From: Rhizobium sp. WYJ-E13
Lineage (GTDB): Bacteria; Pseudomonadota; Alphaproteobacteria; Rhizobiales; Rhizobiaceae
Assembly: GCF_018987265.1 (NCBI RefSeq)
Contig: NZ_CP076853.1
Span: 434,001-498,000 of the forward strand
Direction: 5' to 3'
DNA length: 64,000 nt
The notes beneath the pieces are model-generated. The model saw only the letters and a list, made by a program, of their open reading frames with translations. It ran no database searches and had not been told where the DNA came from. Position 1 is the stretch's first letter, and the number at the start of each line of letters is the position of its first letter. Below are positions 45,214 to 55,700 of this stretch, piece by piece. The translations under genes were made by a program, and so were the position numbers.

Positions 45214-45449
45214 GGTACTCTTTTCCTGGCGCCTGCAGGGCAGGCAATCAAAAATGGTCGCCTCTGCTACCAAAGAATGCCGCATCTGCACAACCGCAAA
45301 AACAGGAGGCGAAAGGCTCAATTGCGCCTCAGATATATGGCTTAAACCGACAGGAGCGTTCCCTTCCGCTGTGGAAAGCGGCGGCAGGCATTGCCTTGCT
45401 GCTTTTCGCCGCTATGGTCCGCCAACCCTAATAAACTGCAGGAAATCCC

Positions 45450-47759
45450 ATGGCCGCTGACCTTCGTTCGCTCGCAGCAAGTATCTCCGCCGAAATCAAT
45501 GCCCGGCCCGATCAGGCCAAGGCGGCGATCGAGCTGCTGGACGAGGGGGCGACAGTGCCGTTCATCGCGCGCTACCGCAAGGAAGTCACGGGCGGGCTCG
45601 ACGATACGCAGCTCCGCACGCTGGCTGAGCGTCTCGTCTATCTGCGCGAGCTGGAATCCCGCCGCGATACGATCATCGACTCCATCAACGGCCAGGGCAA
45701 GATGACCGACGAGCTCATGGCAAAGCTTGCAGGCGCCGCCACCAAGGCCGAACTGGAAGATCTCTACCTGCCCTACAAGCCGAAGCGCCGCACCCGCGCC
45801 GAAATTGCCCGCGAGCGTGGGCTTGGGCCACTCGCCGAAGCGATCCTCGCCGACCGAGCCAAGGAGCCGGCCGCACTTGCAGAAGCCTATATCACCGCCG
45901 ACGTTGCCGATGTGAAGACCGCCCTTGAAGGCGCGCGCGACATCGTCGCCGAAGGTTTTGCCGAAAATGCCGATCTGCTCGGCAAGCTGCGCGCCCATAT
46001 GCGCAATGCCGCTCTTCTGAAAGCGAAGGTCGTGGAAGGCAAGGAAGCGGCCGGCGAAAAATTCTCCGATTATTTCGACCATTCCGAACGCTGGGCGACG
46101 GCCCCCGGCCACCGCGCGCTCGCCATGCTGCGCGGCTGGAACGAGGAAGTGTTGACGCTGACGATCGAGGCCGATGCCGAGATCGCCTCGCCGAACAAGC
46201 CGGTCGAGCGGATGATTGCCGCAGCCTACGAGATTGGTTCGGCGCGCCCCGGCGACCGCTGGCTGATGGATGTCGCAAGCTGGACCTGGCGCGTGAAGCT
46301 CTCCATGTCGCTCTCACTCGACCTGATGCGGGAGTTGCGCGAAAGAGCGGAAGAAGAGGCGATCCACGTCTTTGCCCGCAATCTCAAGGATCTCCTGCTG
46401 GCAGCGCCCGCGGGCTCTCGCGCCACGATGGGCCTCGATCCGGGCATCCGCACCGGTGTCAAGGTCGCCGTGATCGATGGAACGGGCAAGCTGCTCGATA
46501 CGACCACCGTCTATCCGTTCCCGCCGAAGAATGACGTGCGCGGCACGCAGGCCGAGCTTGCCTCGCTCATCCGCAAACATAATGTCGAACTGATCGCGAT
46601 CGGCAACGGCACCGGCAGCCGCGAGACGGAAAAGCTGGTGGCCGATATGCTGGCTGCACTGCCGGCGCCCAAGCCCACCAAGGTCATCGTGTCGGAAGCC
46701 GGCGCCTCCGTCTACTCGGCGTCGGAAACCGCAGCGGCAGAATTCCCGCAGCTCGACGTTTCGCTGCGCGGCGCCGTCTCCATCGCCCGTCGCCTGCAGG
46801 ATCCGCTCGCCGAGCTCGTCAAGATCGAGCCGAAGTCGATCGGCGTCGGTCAGTACCAGCATGATGTCGATCAGACCAAGCTCTCGCGTTCGCTCGACGC
46901 TGTCGTGGAAGATGCCGTGAATGCCGTCGGTGTCGATCTCAACACCGCGTCCGCCCCACTCCTGTCACGTGTTTCCGGCCTTGGCCGCTCGATTGCCGAT
47001 GCCATCGTCCTGCATCGCGACCAGAATGGCGCTTTCGAAAGCCGCAAGGATCTCTTGAAAGTCGCGCGCCTTGGACAGCGCACCTTCGAGCAGGCGGCCG
47101 GCTTCCTGCGCATCCTGAATGGCAAGGAGCCGCTCGATGCGTCTTCCGTGCATCCGGAGGCCTATGGCGTGGCAAAGAAGATCGTCGCCGCCTGCGGCCG
47201 TGACCTGCGTTCGCTGATGGGCGACAGCGTCACCCTGAAGGCGCTCGACCCGCGTAAGTTTATCGACGAGAAGTTCGGCCTGCCGACGGTCAAGGATATC
47301 ATTGCCGAGCTGGATAAGCCCGGCCGCGATCCGCGCCCGAGCTTCAAGACCGCGACCTTTGCGGAAGGCATCGATGAAATCGGCGACCTGAAGCCGGGCA
47401 TGATGCTGGAAGGCACTGTCACCAATGTCGCCGCTTTCGGCGCTTTCGTCGATATCGGCGTGCATCAGGATGGTCTGGTTCATGTTTCGCAGCTCGCCGA
47501 CCGCTTCATCAAGGATCCTCACGAAATCGTGAAAGCGGGCGACGTGGTCAAGGTGCGGGTGGTCGAAGTCGACGTGAAGCGCAAGCGCATCGGTCTCTCG
47601 ATGCGCAAGGATGATGGCGCTCCAGCGGGTTCGCTACGCGGTGAGTCGCGAGGAAATGCAGGCTCGCGCCCGCAACAAGAGCGCCGCCCGGCGCCGGCAA
47701 AGCCGCAGAGCCAGGGCGCCTTTGGGGCTGCACTTGCCGAAGCGATGAAGCGAAAATAA
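45450..47759 (+). CDS. tex: Tex-family S1 RNA-binding transcription accessory protein
   Basis: 769 residues. N-terminal helical domain ('[20 protein letters not shown]', '[20 protein letters not shown]'), YqgF-like RNase H fold from about 328 ('[17 protein letters not shown]'), helix-hairpin-helix region near 493-565 ('[20 protein letters not shown]'), and an S1 domain from about 649 ('[20 protein letters not shown]', '[20 protein letters not shown]'). The last 45 residues are Arg/Gln/Pro-rich. Tex binds nucleic acid and affects transcription and stress tolerance. It is divergent from glyS. Confidence 0.95.
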   Translation: MAADLRSLAASISAEINARPDQAKAAIELLDEGATVPFIARYRKEVTGGLDDTQLRTLAERLVYLRELESRRDTIIDSINGQGKMTDELMAKLAGAATKAELEDLYLPYKPKRRTRAEIARERGLGPLAEAILADRAKEPAALAEAYITADVADVKTALEGARDIVAEGFAENADLLGKLRAHMRNAALLKAKVVEGKEAAGEKFSDYFDHSERWATAPGHRALAMLRGWNEEVLTLTIEADAEIASPNKPVERMIAAAYEIGSARPGDRWLMDVASWTWRVKLSMSLSLDLMRELRERAEEEAIHVFARNLKDLLLAAPAGSRATMGLDPGIRTGVKVAVIDGTGKLLDTTTVYPFPPKNDVRGTQAELASLIRKHNVELIAIGNGTGSRETEKLVADMLAALPAPKPTKVIVSEAGASVYSASETAAAEFPQLDVSLRGAVSIARRLQDPLAELVKIEPKSIGVGQYQHDVDQTKLSRSLDAVVEDAVNAVGVDLNTASAPLLSRVSGLGRSIADAIVLHRDQNGAFESRKDLLKVARLGQRTFEQAAGFLRILNGKEPLDASSVHPEAYGVAKKIVAACGRDLRSLMGDSVTLKALDPRKFIDEKFGLPTVKDIIAELDKPGRDPRPSFKTATFAEGIDEIGDLKPGMMLEGTVTNVAAFGAFVDIGVHQDGLVHVSQLADRFIKDPHEIVKAGDVVKVRVVEVDVKRKRIGLSMRKDDGAPAGSLRGESRGNAGSRPQQERRPAPAKPQSQGAFGAALAEAMKRK

Positions 47760-47859
47760 GAGCTTAGGCCCCGAATTGGCAAAAATGTCACACTTTGGCA
47801 ATTGAATCTGCGGAGTGCTAAATCCGGCGCTTGTCAGGCAGAAGAGAGCTATTAAGTTG

Positions 47860-47879
47860 ATGTGACCATCCTGTCACAT
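47860..47879. promoter_or_regulatory. inverted repeat directly before cfa
   Basis: ATGTGAC (47860-47866) and GTCACAT (47873-47879) are perfect arms around six bases. It resembles a CRP/FNR site but the TGTGA/TCACA spacing is eight rather than six, and it ends only 13 bases before the cfa start codon. A further TGTCACA lies near 47786. Repressor operator or translation-modulating hairpin are both possible. Confidence 0.4.
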
Positions 47880-47892
47880 TTGCGAGGCGTCC

Positions 47893-49152
47893 ATGGCGTC
47901 GGCATTCTTATCGATTGTCCAAAAAATTGTCCGAAAGGGTTCTTTGGCCCTTACTCTTGCCAACGGCGAGACCCACACGGTTGGCGACGGCACCGGCGAA
48001 CCGGTTGCCGTGCGTCTTGCCGATCAGGAAGCAGAGGATGCGATCCGTCGCGATCCGACGCTGAAGCTCGGCGAAATGTATATGGAAGGCCGGTTCATTC
48101 TCGAACAAGGCAACATTTACGACTTCCTCGAACTGGTGAAGCAGAACACCACCAACGAAATCTTCGATTTCAAGATGGCAGTCCTGCTGATGGGCCGCAT
48201 CGCCATGCAGCAGCTGAAGAGCCGCATGCCGGTCAATCACAACAAGCGTAATGTCGCCCACCATTACGACCTGTCGGAAAAGCTCTTCGAACTCTTCCTC
48301 GATGAGGATTGGCAATATTCCTGCGCCTATTTCGATCCGCCTGGCATTGGCCTTGAGGAAGCGCAGGTCGCCAAGAAGCGCCACATCGCGGCTAAGCTGA
48401 TGCCGCAGCCGAACCAGCGGGTGCTGGAAATCGGCTCCGGCTGGGGCGGCATGGCCATGTATCTGGCGGAATCCACCCCCGGCCTTGATGTCACCGGCAT
48501 CACGCTCAGCGAAGAGCAATTGAAGATTTCCCGCGAACGGGCAGAGAAACGCGGTCTTTCCGATCGCGTCCGCTTCGAGCTGCAAGATTATCGGTATCTC
48601 ACCGGCAAGAAATTCGACCGCATCGTCTCTGTCGGCATGTTTGAACATGTCGGCATCGGCAATTACGGCAACTTCTTCAAGAAGGTGCACGAGCTATTGG
48701 ATGACAACGGCGTCATGCTGCTGCATTCGATCGCCCGTCCGAAGCCGAGTTTTGCGACCAACGCCTTCATCGAGAAGTATATCTTCCCGCAGGGCTACAT
48801 TCCCTCGATCGCCGAAACGCTGGTCCCGCTCGAAAAGGCCGGCCTGCTGACCCGTGACGTCGAGGTGCTGCCGCTGCATTATGCCTACACGCTGCGCCAC
48901 TGGCGTGAGCGCTTCGTGGCCCGCAAGGCAGAGGCCGTCGCACTGTACGACGAGAACTTCTTCCGCATGTGGGAATTCTATCTGGCCGGTTCCGAAATAG
49001 GCTTCCGCTGGGACGAACTTTTCATCGAGCAGATCCAGATCACCAAGAGCCAGTTCGCGACGCCTGACAACCGGAATTACATTCCGCAGAACGAGGCGAA
49101 GCTTAGGGAGTTCGAGGCGACGCGTCCGCCATTGGAAAAGTTCACCTTCTGA
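47893..49152 (+). CDS. cfa: cyclopropane-fatty-acyl-phospholipid synthase family methyltransferase
   Basis: 419 residues. An N-terminal substrate-side domain (about 1-125), then a class I SAM fold: 'NVAHHYDLSEKLFELFLDED', 'QYSCAYFDPPGIGLEEAQVA', 'VLEIGSGWGGMAMYLAEST', 'GITLSEEQLKISRERAEKRG', 'IVSVGMFEHVGIGNYGNFFK' and a C-terminal 'HYAYTLRHWRERF'. The family adds methylene bridges to unsaturated acyl chains of membrane phospholipids, often in stationary phase or acid stress. Rhizobia carry several cfa paralogues, so specificity is not certain. A perfect inverted repeat lies just upstream. Confidence 0.93.
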   Translation: MASAFLSIVQKIVRKGSLALTLANGETHTVGDGTGEPVAVRLADQEAEDAIRRDPTLKLGEMYMEGRFILEQGNIYDFLELVKQNTTNEIFDFKMAVLLMGRIAMQQLKSRMPVNHNKRNVAHHYDLSEKLFELFLDEDWQYSCAYFDPPGIGLEEAQVAKKRHIAAKLMPQPNQRVLEIGSGWGGMAMYLAESTPGLDVTGITLSEEQLKISRERAEKRGLSDRVRFELQDYRYLTGKKFDRIVSVGMFEHVGIGNYGNFFKKVHELLDDNGVMLLHSIARPKPSFATNAFIEKYIFPQGYIPSIAETLVPLEKAGLLTRDVEVLPLHYAYTLRHWRERFVARKAEAVALYDENFFRMWEFYLAGSEIGFRWDELFIEQIQITKSQFATPDNRNYIPQNEAKLREFEATRPPLEKFTF

Positions 49153-49157
49153 TATCG

Positions 49158-49187
49158 AAGCGCGGCCCGGCCGCGCTTTTTCTTTTT
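49158..49187 (+). terminator. terminator after cfa
   Basis: AAGCGCGG (49158-49165) pairs with CCGCGCTT (49171-49178), loop CCCGG, followed by TTTTCTTTTT. The ribosome-binding site of the next gene (GGAGAGA) directly follows the T run. Confidence 0.88.
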
Positions 49188-49199
49188 GGAGAGACGGAT

Positions 49200-49778
49200 A
49201 TGAGCGCATTTCCCGAAATCACTCTCGTACGCCATGGCGAAACGGCATGGTCGCTGTCCGGCCAGCATACCGGCCGCAGCGATATTCCGCTCACCGCCAA
49301 TGGCGAAGCTGCGGCCCGCGCGCTTGCTCCGCGGCTTGCGGGTCTTTCCGTCTCCGCGGTCTGGTCGAGCCCTTCGCAGCGAGCCCGTTACACCTGCGCG
49401 CTTTCGGGTTTCGGGGAAGGGGTGATCATCAAGCCCGATCTCGCCGAATGGGACTATGGCGCTTACGAAGGCATCACGACCAAGGAAATCCTCTCGAAGC
49501 GCCCCGGCTGGCAGCTTTTTCGCGATGGTTGCCCGGATGGCGAAGCAGCAGCCGATGTCGGCGCCCGTGCCGATCGCATCATCGCGGAGCTTCGGCAGAT
49601 CAGTGCGCCGGTCCTGATCTTTTCGAGCTCGCATTTCCTGCGTGTGCTCGGCGCCCGCTGGCTCGGCCTGCCGCCGGAAGATGGCTCCCGTTTCATTCTG
49701 GATACGACGAGCATCAGTGTTCTCGGCTATGAGCACGATTTGACCGAACCGGTCATTCGCCGCTGGAACCAGAAGTAA
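49200..49778 (+). CDS. histidine phosphatase (phosphoglycerate mutase-like) family protein
   Basis: 192 residues with GGAGAGA upstream. Phosphoacceptor motif 'TLVRHGETAWSLSGQHTGRS', second Arg and Glu regions in 'WSSPSQRARYTC' and 'LAEWDYGAYEG', and the second catalytic His in 'IFSSSHFLRVLGARWLG'. Cofactor-independent phosphatases of this type act on sugar phosphates or other small substrates; sequence does not fix which. It lies after the cfa terminator, so it has its own promoter or relies on read-through. Confidence 0.87.
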   Translation: MSAFPEITLVRHGETAWSLSGQHTGRSDIPLTANGEAAARALAPRLAGLSVSAVWSSPSQRARYTCALSGFGEGVIIKPDLAEWDYGAYEGITTKEILSKRPGWQLFRDGCPDGEAAADVGARADRIIAELRQISAPVLIFSSSHFLRVLGARWLGLPPEDGSRFILDTTSISVLGYEHDLTEPVIRRWNQK

Positions 49779-49895
49779 TTTCCGATCCCTTCGATCTCGC
49801 CGCCGTGGTTAAGATTGAGGTAAGACCCTCGCTATAAATGTACCGATCGCCGCCGTCCGCGGCCGTTCTTGTATTGCGTTTTCTGGAGTGCGGAT

Positions 49896-50705
49896 GTGTT
49901 TAATCGATCTGTCGTATCGATCTCTTTAGCTATTGCCCTTGTTTCTTTCGGCACCGCGTCTGCTCAGGAAGGCGGCCACTGGTGGTCCGGTGACTGGTAT
50001 CTGAAGGTCGGTGTATCAGGCTTTTCCGCTCCGAAGTTCGAGGGGGCGTCGAGCAACGAATTCAAGTTCAGCCCGCTGATCTCGATGGGCCGCCAGGGTC
50101 CCGGTCCGCGCTTTTCCTCGCGCAATGACAATCCTTCTTTCGCGCTCGTCGATAATAGCGGTTTTCGCGCCGGTATCGTTGGCCGCTACGTGCCGCAGCG
50201 TGACCAAGATGACGACAGCGATCTGCGCGGCCTGAAGAAGGTCAAATGGGGTGCCGAAATCGGTGGCTTCGCCGAAGTCTATCCGACCGACTGGCTGCGT
50301 GCCCGCGCCGAACTGCGCCAGGGTATCCGCTCCCATGACGGCCTCGTGGCCGACGTGGCGCTCGATGCCTTCACCGATATCGCGCCCGACCTGCAACTGT
50401 CAGGCGGCCCGCGTGCCACCTTTGCAACGAGCGGCTATTTTCATTCCTATTACGGCGTCAATGAAGCGCAGTCGGCTGCAAGCGGGCTGAAGCCTTATGA
50501 TCCCTCGGGCGGCATCCAGTCCTACGGTGCCGGCACTGCGCTCACCTGGAACGCGACGGAGAATCTGTCGACGAGCGCCTTTGCGGAATACAAGCGCCTC
50601 GCCGGTCCGGCGGCTGACAGCAGCCTTGTGCGCGAGCGTGGTTCCAAGAACCAGTTCCTGATCGGCGTGTCCGCAAGCTACAAGTTCAATTTCACGCTGA
50701 ACTGA
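49896..50705 (+). CDS. MipA/OmpV-family outer membrane protein
   Basis: 269 residues from GTG 49896, which has GGAG seven bases upstream and gives a signal peptide ('SVVSISLAIALVSFGTASAQ'). The mature part is a beta-barrel pattern of alternating residues ('WYLKVGVSGFSAPKFEGASS', 'NQFLIGVSASYKFNFTLN') with the terminal strand ending in Phe-X-X-Asn rather than plain Phe. The MipA/OmpV family forms outer membrane barrels linked to murein scaffolding or stress. Monocistronic. Confidence 0.85.
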   Translation: MFNRSVVSISLAIALVSFGTASAQEGGHWWSGDWYLKVGVSGFSAPKFEGASSNEFKFSPLISMGRQGPGPRFSSRNDNPSFALVDNSGFRAGIVGRYVPQRDQDDDSDLRGLKKVKWGAEIGGFAEVYPTDWLRARAELRQGIRSHDGLVADVALDAFTDIAPDLQLSGGPRATFATSGYFHSYYGVNEAQSAASGLKPYDPSGGIQSYGAGTALTWNATENLSTSAFAEYKRLAGPAADSSLVRERGSKNQFLIGVSASYKFNFTLN

Positions 50706-50760
50706 GCCGGCTGCGTGGTCGTGCCTTGACCATGGAGCCCAGCCGCCGCTAGATGGTTCC

Positions 50761-51720
50761 ATGCAACAGATTGACGGTCTTAACGGGCGCGTTGCCGATG
50801 CGCCTTCGGATAACTGGGTTTATCGGATCCTGCCGCCCTGGCTGTGGCCCTATGCGCAGCTTGCGCGCTGGGACCGGCCGATCGGCTGGCAGCTCCTCAT
50901 GTGGCCGTGCTTCTGGTCGGTGACGCTCGCTGCCAATGCGGCAATCGAACCGCGCGTCTTCTCCGGCGCCCTGCTGCTCTATCATCTGTTTCTGTATTTC
51001 CTCGGAGCGGTCGCCATGCGCGGCGCCGGCTGCACTTATAATGACCTTGTCGACCACGAGATCGACATGCAGGTGGCGCGCACCCGCTCGCGTCCGCTGC
51101 CGTCCGGTCGCGTGAACCGCCGTCAGGCGAAGATTTTCATCGGCCTGCAGGCGCTGGTCGGCCTGTTCGTGTTACTGCAGTTCAACTGGTTTGCCGTCCT
51201 TCTGGGTGTGCTGTCGCTCGGTATTGTCGCGCTCTATCCGTTTGCCAAACGCTTTACCGACTGGCCGCAATTCTTCCTCGGTCTCGCCTTTTCCTGGGGT
51301 GCGCTCATGGGTTGGGCGGGGATTTTCGGCACTCTGGCCTTCCCGGCCATCCTCCTTTATGCCGCTTCCGTCGTCTGGACGATCGGTTACGACACGATCT
51401 ACGCCCACCAGGACAAGGAGGATGACGAGCTGATAGGGGTTCGTTCCACCGCCCGGCTGTTCGGCGACCGCACGCACCTGGCGCTTATCGGCCTCTATGG
51501 CCTGACGCTCGTACTGATGTTCCTGTCCTTCGCACTTGCTGGCGTCGGACTTCTCGCCTTCATCGGTCTGCTGATCGCGGCCGGCATGTTTGCCTGGCAG
51601 ATCAGGACGCTCGATATCAATGACGGCACCCAGTGCTTAGCGCTCTTCAAATCGAACACTCGCGTCGGGCTGATTATTTTCCTTGGCCTGTTCGTTTCGC
51701 TGCTGTTCGCCATTCCTTGA
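50761..51720 (+). CDS. ubiA: 4-hydroxybenzoate polyprenyltransferase
   Basis: 319 residues, eight to nine membrane helices. The two Asp-rich prenyl diphosphate motifs are present: 'GAGCTYNDLVDHEIDMQVAR' (N-D-X3-D) and 'GYDTIYAHQDKEDDELIGV' (D-X-X-Y-A-X-X-D). It attaches the polyprenyl tail to 4-hydroxybenzoate in ubiquinone synthesis, at the inner membrane; the tail comes from the polyprenyl synthase encoded at 25423-26439. N-terminal extension of about 25 residues before the conserved start. Confidence 0.95.
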   Translation: MQQIDGLNGRVADAPSDNWVYRILPPWLWPYAQLARWDRPIGWQLLMWPCFWSVTLAANAAIEPRVFSGALLLYHLFLYFLGAVAMRGAGCTYNDLVDHEIDMQVARTRSRPLPSGRVNRRQAKIFIGLQALVGLFVLLQFNWFAVLLGVLSLGIVALYPFAKRFTDWPQFFLGLAFSWGALMGWAGIFGTLAFPAILLYAASVVWTIGYDTIYAHQDKEDDELIGVRSTARLFGDRTHLALIGLYGLTLVLMFLSFALAGVGLLAFIGLLIAAGMFAWQIRTLDINDGTQCLALFKSNTRVGLIIFLGLFVSLLFAIP

Positions 51721-51753
51721 CCGCAAAATGAAAAAACCGGCAAAGCACCGGCC

Positions 51754-51775
51754 CGAAAATCGAGATCGATTTTCG
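51754..51775. repeat. perfect inverted repeat after ubiA
   Basis: CGAAAATCGA (51754-51763) and TCGATTTTCG (51766-51775) with two central bases. It lies between the ubiA stop codon and the downstream minus-strand terminator. It may close the ubiA transcript, although no T run follows. Confidence 0.5.
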
Positions 51776-51794
51776 AAGAGCCTGATGCGCAGAT

Positions 51795-51830
51795 CAAAAA
51801 TAGAGCGCTGTGCGGGACGCACAGCGCTCT
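51795..51830 (-). terminator. strong terminator of the minus-strand DUF6101-like gene
   Basis: AGAGCGCTGTGC (51802-51813) and GCACAGCGCTCT (51819-51830), a perfect 12-bp stem with a five-base loop; on the minus strand it is followed by ATTTTTG. Lies 36 bases beyond the stop codon of the gene at 51867. Confidence 0.85.
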
Positions 51831-51866
51831 GGGGCCGGGTTCGTAATGAGGTTCTGAGTCTATCGC

Positions 51867-52433
51867 TCAGTTGCGGGCGATGATTTCCTTGCCCTCGATC
51901 TTCATGATGACGCCGAGCTTGCCGGTCGTGCGACGCACGAGGAAGCGCGGGCGACGGTTTGCGAAATAGGAATGGCGACGGCGCGGCTTCATTTCGCTGG
52001 TGCGCAGGCCGCCGAGATGCTCCTCGAGCGGGCGGGCGACGCCGTCGGCTTCCACCATCAGCATCGGAATGCCGAAGGCTTCCGACCAGCTGCGCCAGTC
52101 GGCGGCAATATCGCCGAGATCATGGGCGACGAGCAGCGGAATGCAGAGTTCCGGATCTTCATGATGCAATTCGAGCGTCACAGTGACTTCGCCGTTGCCG
52201 TGGTCGATCGCGCGGGCCGCAACGCCCTTGAAAACACGACGCGGCAGGGCGATGGAGAGCGGCAGGCCGCTGGAGGGGAGGATCTTGCGCAGGACAGCGC
52301 CGCGTTCGTCGATCGTTATGCTGACGTCACCGGCATCGTCGTGGATGGCATAGCTCACCTGCTGCGGAAAGCGAGACGGATCAAGACGCAATGTCGTGCC
52401 AGCCCAGACGGGCTTCAGAACGGTATTCTTCAT
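51867..52433 (-). CDS. conserved rhizobial protein, probably DUF6101
   Basis: 188 residues. A beta-rich sequence without membrane segments or signal peptide, 'RLDPSRFPQQVSYAIHDDAG', 'VSITIDERGAVLRKILPSSG', 'VTVTLELHHEDPELCIPLLV', with a basic C-terminal stretch ('KPRRRHSYFANRRPRFLVRR'). I recognise it as a conserved Rhizobiales protein, I think annotated DUF6101, of unknown function. It is divergent from the large DUF1217 gene and has its own strong terminator. The basic tail could contact nucleic acid or membrane, but this is a guess. Confidence 0.7.
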   Translation of the reverse strand: MKNTVLKPVWAGTTLRLDPSRFPQQVSYAIHDDAGDVSITIDERGAVLRKILPSSGLPLSIALPRRVFKGVAARAIDHGNGEVTVTLELHHEDPELCIPLLVAHDLGDIAADWRSWSEAFGIPMLMVEADGVARPLEEHLGGLRTSEMKPRRRHSYFANRRPRFLVRRTTGKLGVIMKIEGKEIIARN

Positions 52434-52733
52434 TTCATTTCTACCCTTGTCTTACCTGAGAGCCGGTTTCCGGTCTTCTCCTTGGGACTTTTCGTCCTCT
52501 GTGGCTCGACAATAGGCGGCCCCCGTTCCGTACAGCTTAAAAATTGCGGTTAAAGAAATCCTGCCTCCGGGAATGGTTAGCAAAACTGAATATGGCAGGG
52601 TTTCCAGATGGTGAACGCCCCCGTGTCTTAAAGCGGGACAGCTACAGGTAAGTCTCGGGTAAGTTTTGCGTGGCAAAATGCTCACACCAATGGTCCGTCA
52701 TTCTTTAAAGATTTTGCTGAAAAGGGCGCATTT
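52434..52733. other. divergent gap upstream of the DUF1217 gene
   Basis: 300 bases between divergent genes, so it should hold two promoters. I see no strong sigma-70 or sigma-54 match and no gene. AAGGG eight bases before ATG 52734 is the ribosome site of the DUF1217 gene. Confidence 0.4.
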
Positions 52734-55700
52734 ATGATCACGGCATCCCTGGCATACACCATTCTGTCTCGCGATATGCCGAAGAGCCTCGACCGCGTCG
52801 CCAATCAGGCCCAGGTCAAGAAAGACGCCCAATATTACGCCGACAACATCAACAAGGTGAAAGACGTCGACGACTTCCTTGGCGACTACAAGCTCTACAG
52901 CTACGCCATGAAAGCCTACGGTCTCGACGACATGATCTATGCGAAGGCCTTCATGAAGAAGGTCCTGCAAAGCGACCTCACGGACGCAAACAGCTTCGCC
53001 AACAAGCTCTCCGACACACGTTACAAGGAATTTGCCGCCGCCTTCAATTTCAACGCGCCGCCCAAGGATATTCAGACGGACGCGCAGGAAGACGATCTGA
53101 TCGGCCTCTACAAGCAGTCCTTTGCCAATGCGGCACAACAGACTGCCACTGAGACGAAATATTACAGCGCGCAGATGGACGATGTGAAGACCGTCCAGGA
53201 CTTCGTCGGCAATTCCCGTCTCCTGAATTACGCGTTGAAGAGCGTCGGCATCGACCCGACCTACATGTCGAAGGACTATATTGCTGGTGTCCTGACCACC
53301 GACATCAGCAAGCTTGGTGGCAATGCTCCTGATACGAGCGATCCGGCTTACGATCCGACCAAGACGTATGTCGGCGACAAGCTCTATGCGCTCGCCCAGC
53401 AATTCAACTTCAAACCCGACAATGGCGACACACAGTATTTCCGCGACAATATCGGTTCGGTGCAGTCGGTCGACGACCTTCTAGCCGATCCGCGCCTGCG
53501 CACGGTGGCGCTGCAGTCCGTCGGCGTCGATCCGGCAACGGCCGATAACGCTTTCATCAGGATGGTGCTGACAAGCGATCCGGCCACACTCGGCGGCGAT
53601 GCGCCCCTCAACAACCCCGATCCGTCGCTCAACTATGTCGGCGACAAATACAAGGAACTTCGTTCCTATTTCAACTTCAACGCCGATGGTTCGGTCAGTG
53701 GTTCGGCGCAGAATTCCGGCCAGACCGACTCGGTCGCGGAACTATACGCCTTCCGCGCTCCCGTAGTCGGCGCCGCCCAGACTGCGACGCAGAAGAACAA
53801 CGTCATCGAACAGTATAATATCAAGACTGCAACGCAGATCGTCGACCGCGACGGCACGGCCAGCGATGTGTACTATACCAGCCCGGTGATGTCCGATCTC
53901 AACAAGAGCTACTATCTGTCGAAGATCGGCACGATCACCAATGTCGATCAATTGGTCAACGACAAGCGGCTTGCAGACTACGTTCGCTCCGCGTTCGGCA
54001 TGGATCCGGGCTTTACGCAGCTGAAAAGCGTTCTGACCGATCCTGCCTATGCTCGTTCGGTCGATTTGGGAAGCGCCTACGAGGCCTTCAATTTCAAGTC
54101 AGACGGTACGGTCTCTCCGACGGAGCGTGCGCAGTCCTATGGCCAGTTGACAGGTATAGTGAATGGCGCGACGAACGTCTCGAGCTACTTCTCGAACATG
54201 ATGATGCCGCCGGGTGGGGTCAGCCCGATCGACAATGTCGACGAACTGCTGTCCGACAAGATGCTGACCTCCTATATCAAGGATGCCTACGGCCTCGGTC
54301 AGGATTTCAGCAATGCCGAACTGAAGAACATCCTCACGGATTCCACCTATGCCGGCACCGCAGGCCATCAGAACATCCATGATGCCTTCAATTTCAATGC
54401 GGATGGCTCGGTCACCTTTCAGACGCAGCCGGATGGCAGTGTTGTCGGCGCCCAAAGTGCTCTCCAGCTTCAGGGCATCAATCAGCTGGCCGCGAACAAC
54501 TCCTCGTATTATCAGGTCAAGCTCGGCGACCTTTCCAACAATGGTTCGACCTCGGCAGTCGACATGTTCCTGGCCGACAGCAAGCTGGTCAGCTTCCTGC
54601 GCGCCAGCATGCAGATCGGCAACGACATCAGCGACACTACGCTTCGCGGCATTCTGACCGATCCGACGGTCGCGGCTGCCCAGGGCTATAGCGACGTCTA
54701 TCAGCTCTTCAATTTCCACCAGGACGGCACGGTCGCCCAAAACACCCTGTCGCAGAGCGCCGGCCAGGTGGCCGAGATGACCAAGAAGGCAGACGACGCC
54801 GCCACCTATTACGGCAGCACGATGCCTTCGATCACAAGCGTCGATCAGTTGCTGGGCGACCAGAAGCTCAACAGTTACATCCGTTATGCCTTCAGTATTC
54901 CGACGAGCGTTTCGGATGCCGATTTGCGCAACATCCTCGTCGATCAGAGCGACACCGGACCCTATGCCAATGTGAAGGCGGCGTTCAATTTCGCGGCGGA
55001 CGGCACTGTCACTCCCGGTTGGGCGCAGACCTCCGCACAGATGGCCTCTGTGAATTCGGCAGCTAACGCGCGGGAACAAGGCGTTCTGGACCGGATGGGC
55101 GACGTCAATGATGTCGATCAGCTCCTCGCTGACTCGTCCCTGACGGATTATCTGAAGATGGCCTATAATCTGGCCTACGACACGAGCGACGCCGAGTTGA
55201 GGAATATCCTCACCGACCCGACGCATGCCGCTTCCGTCGGCCAAAGCGATCTCAACGCTGCCTTCAATTTCGCGGCCGACGGTTCGCTGCCGACCTCGAC
55301 GACCGCCCAGACCGGTGAGCAGACGATCAACACGTCAGATAATTACGGCGCTCGCGCCAACAATCAGGGCGACGATCTCATTGACCGTATCATCGCGAAC
55401 TACAAGTCGCGAATGGACGACGCCAAGGGTGTAAAGAGCATCAATGATTTCATGAAAACCAATGCCACCGCCGATACGCTTCTCAGCAACAACTCCTATC
55501 CGGATCTTTATCAGATGGCGCTGCAGGCTTACGGCCTGACGACGAACGATGTCTCGCGCTCCACCATGCGCAAGCTGCTTGCAAGCGACCCCTATGATCC
55601 GAAGGGATATGTCGCATCCTTCAAGGACGACCGCATCACCAAGATGGTGCGCGCGTTCAACTTCGGTGCTGACGGTAAGGCTGCCGAGCCCCTGTCGGCT

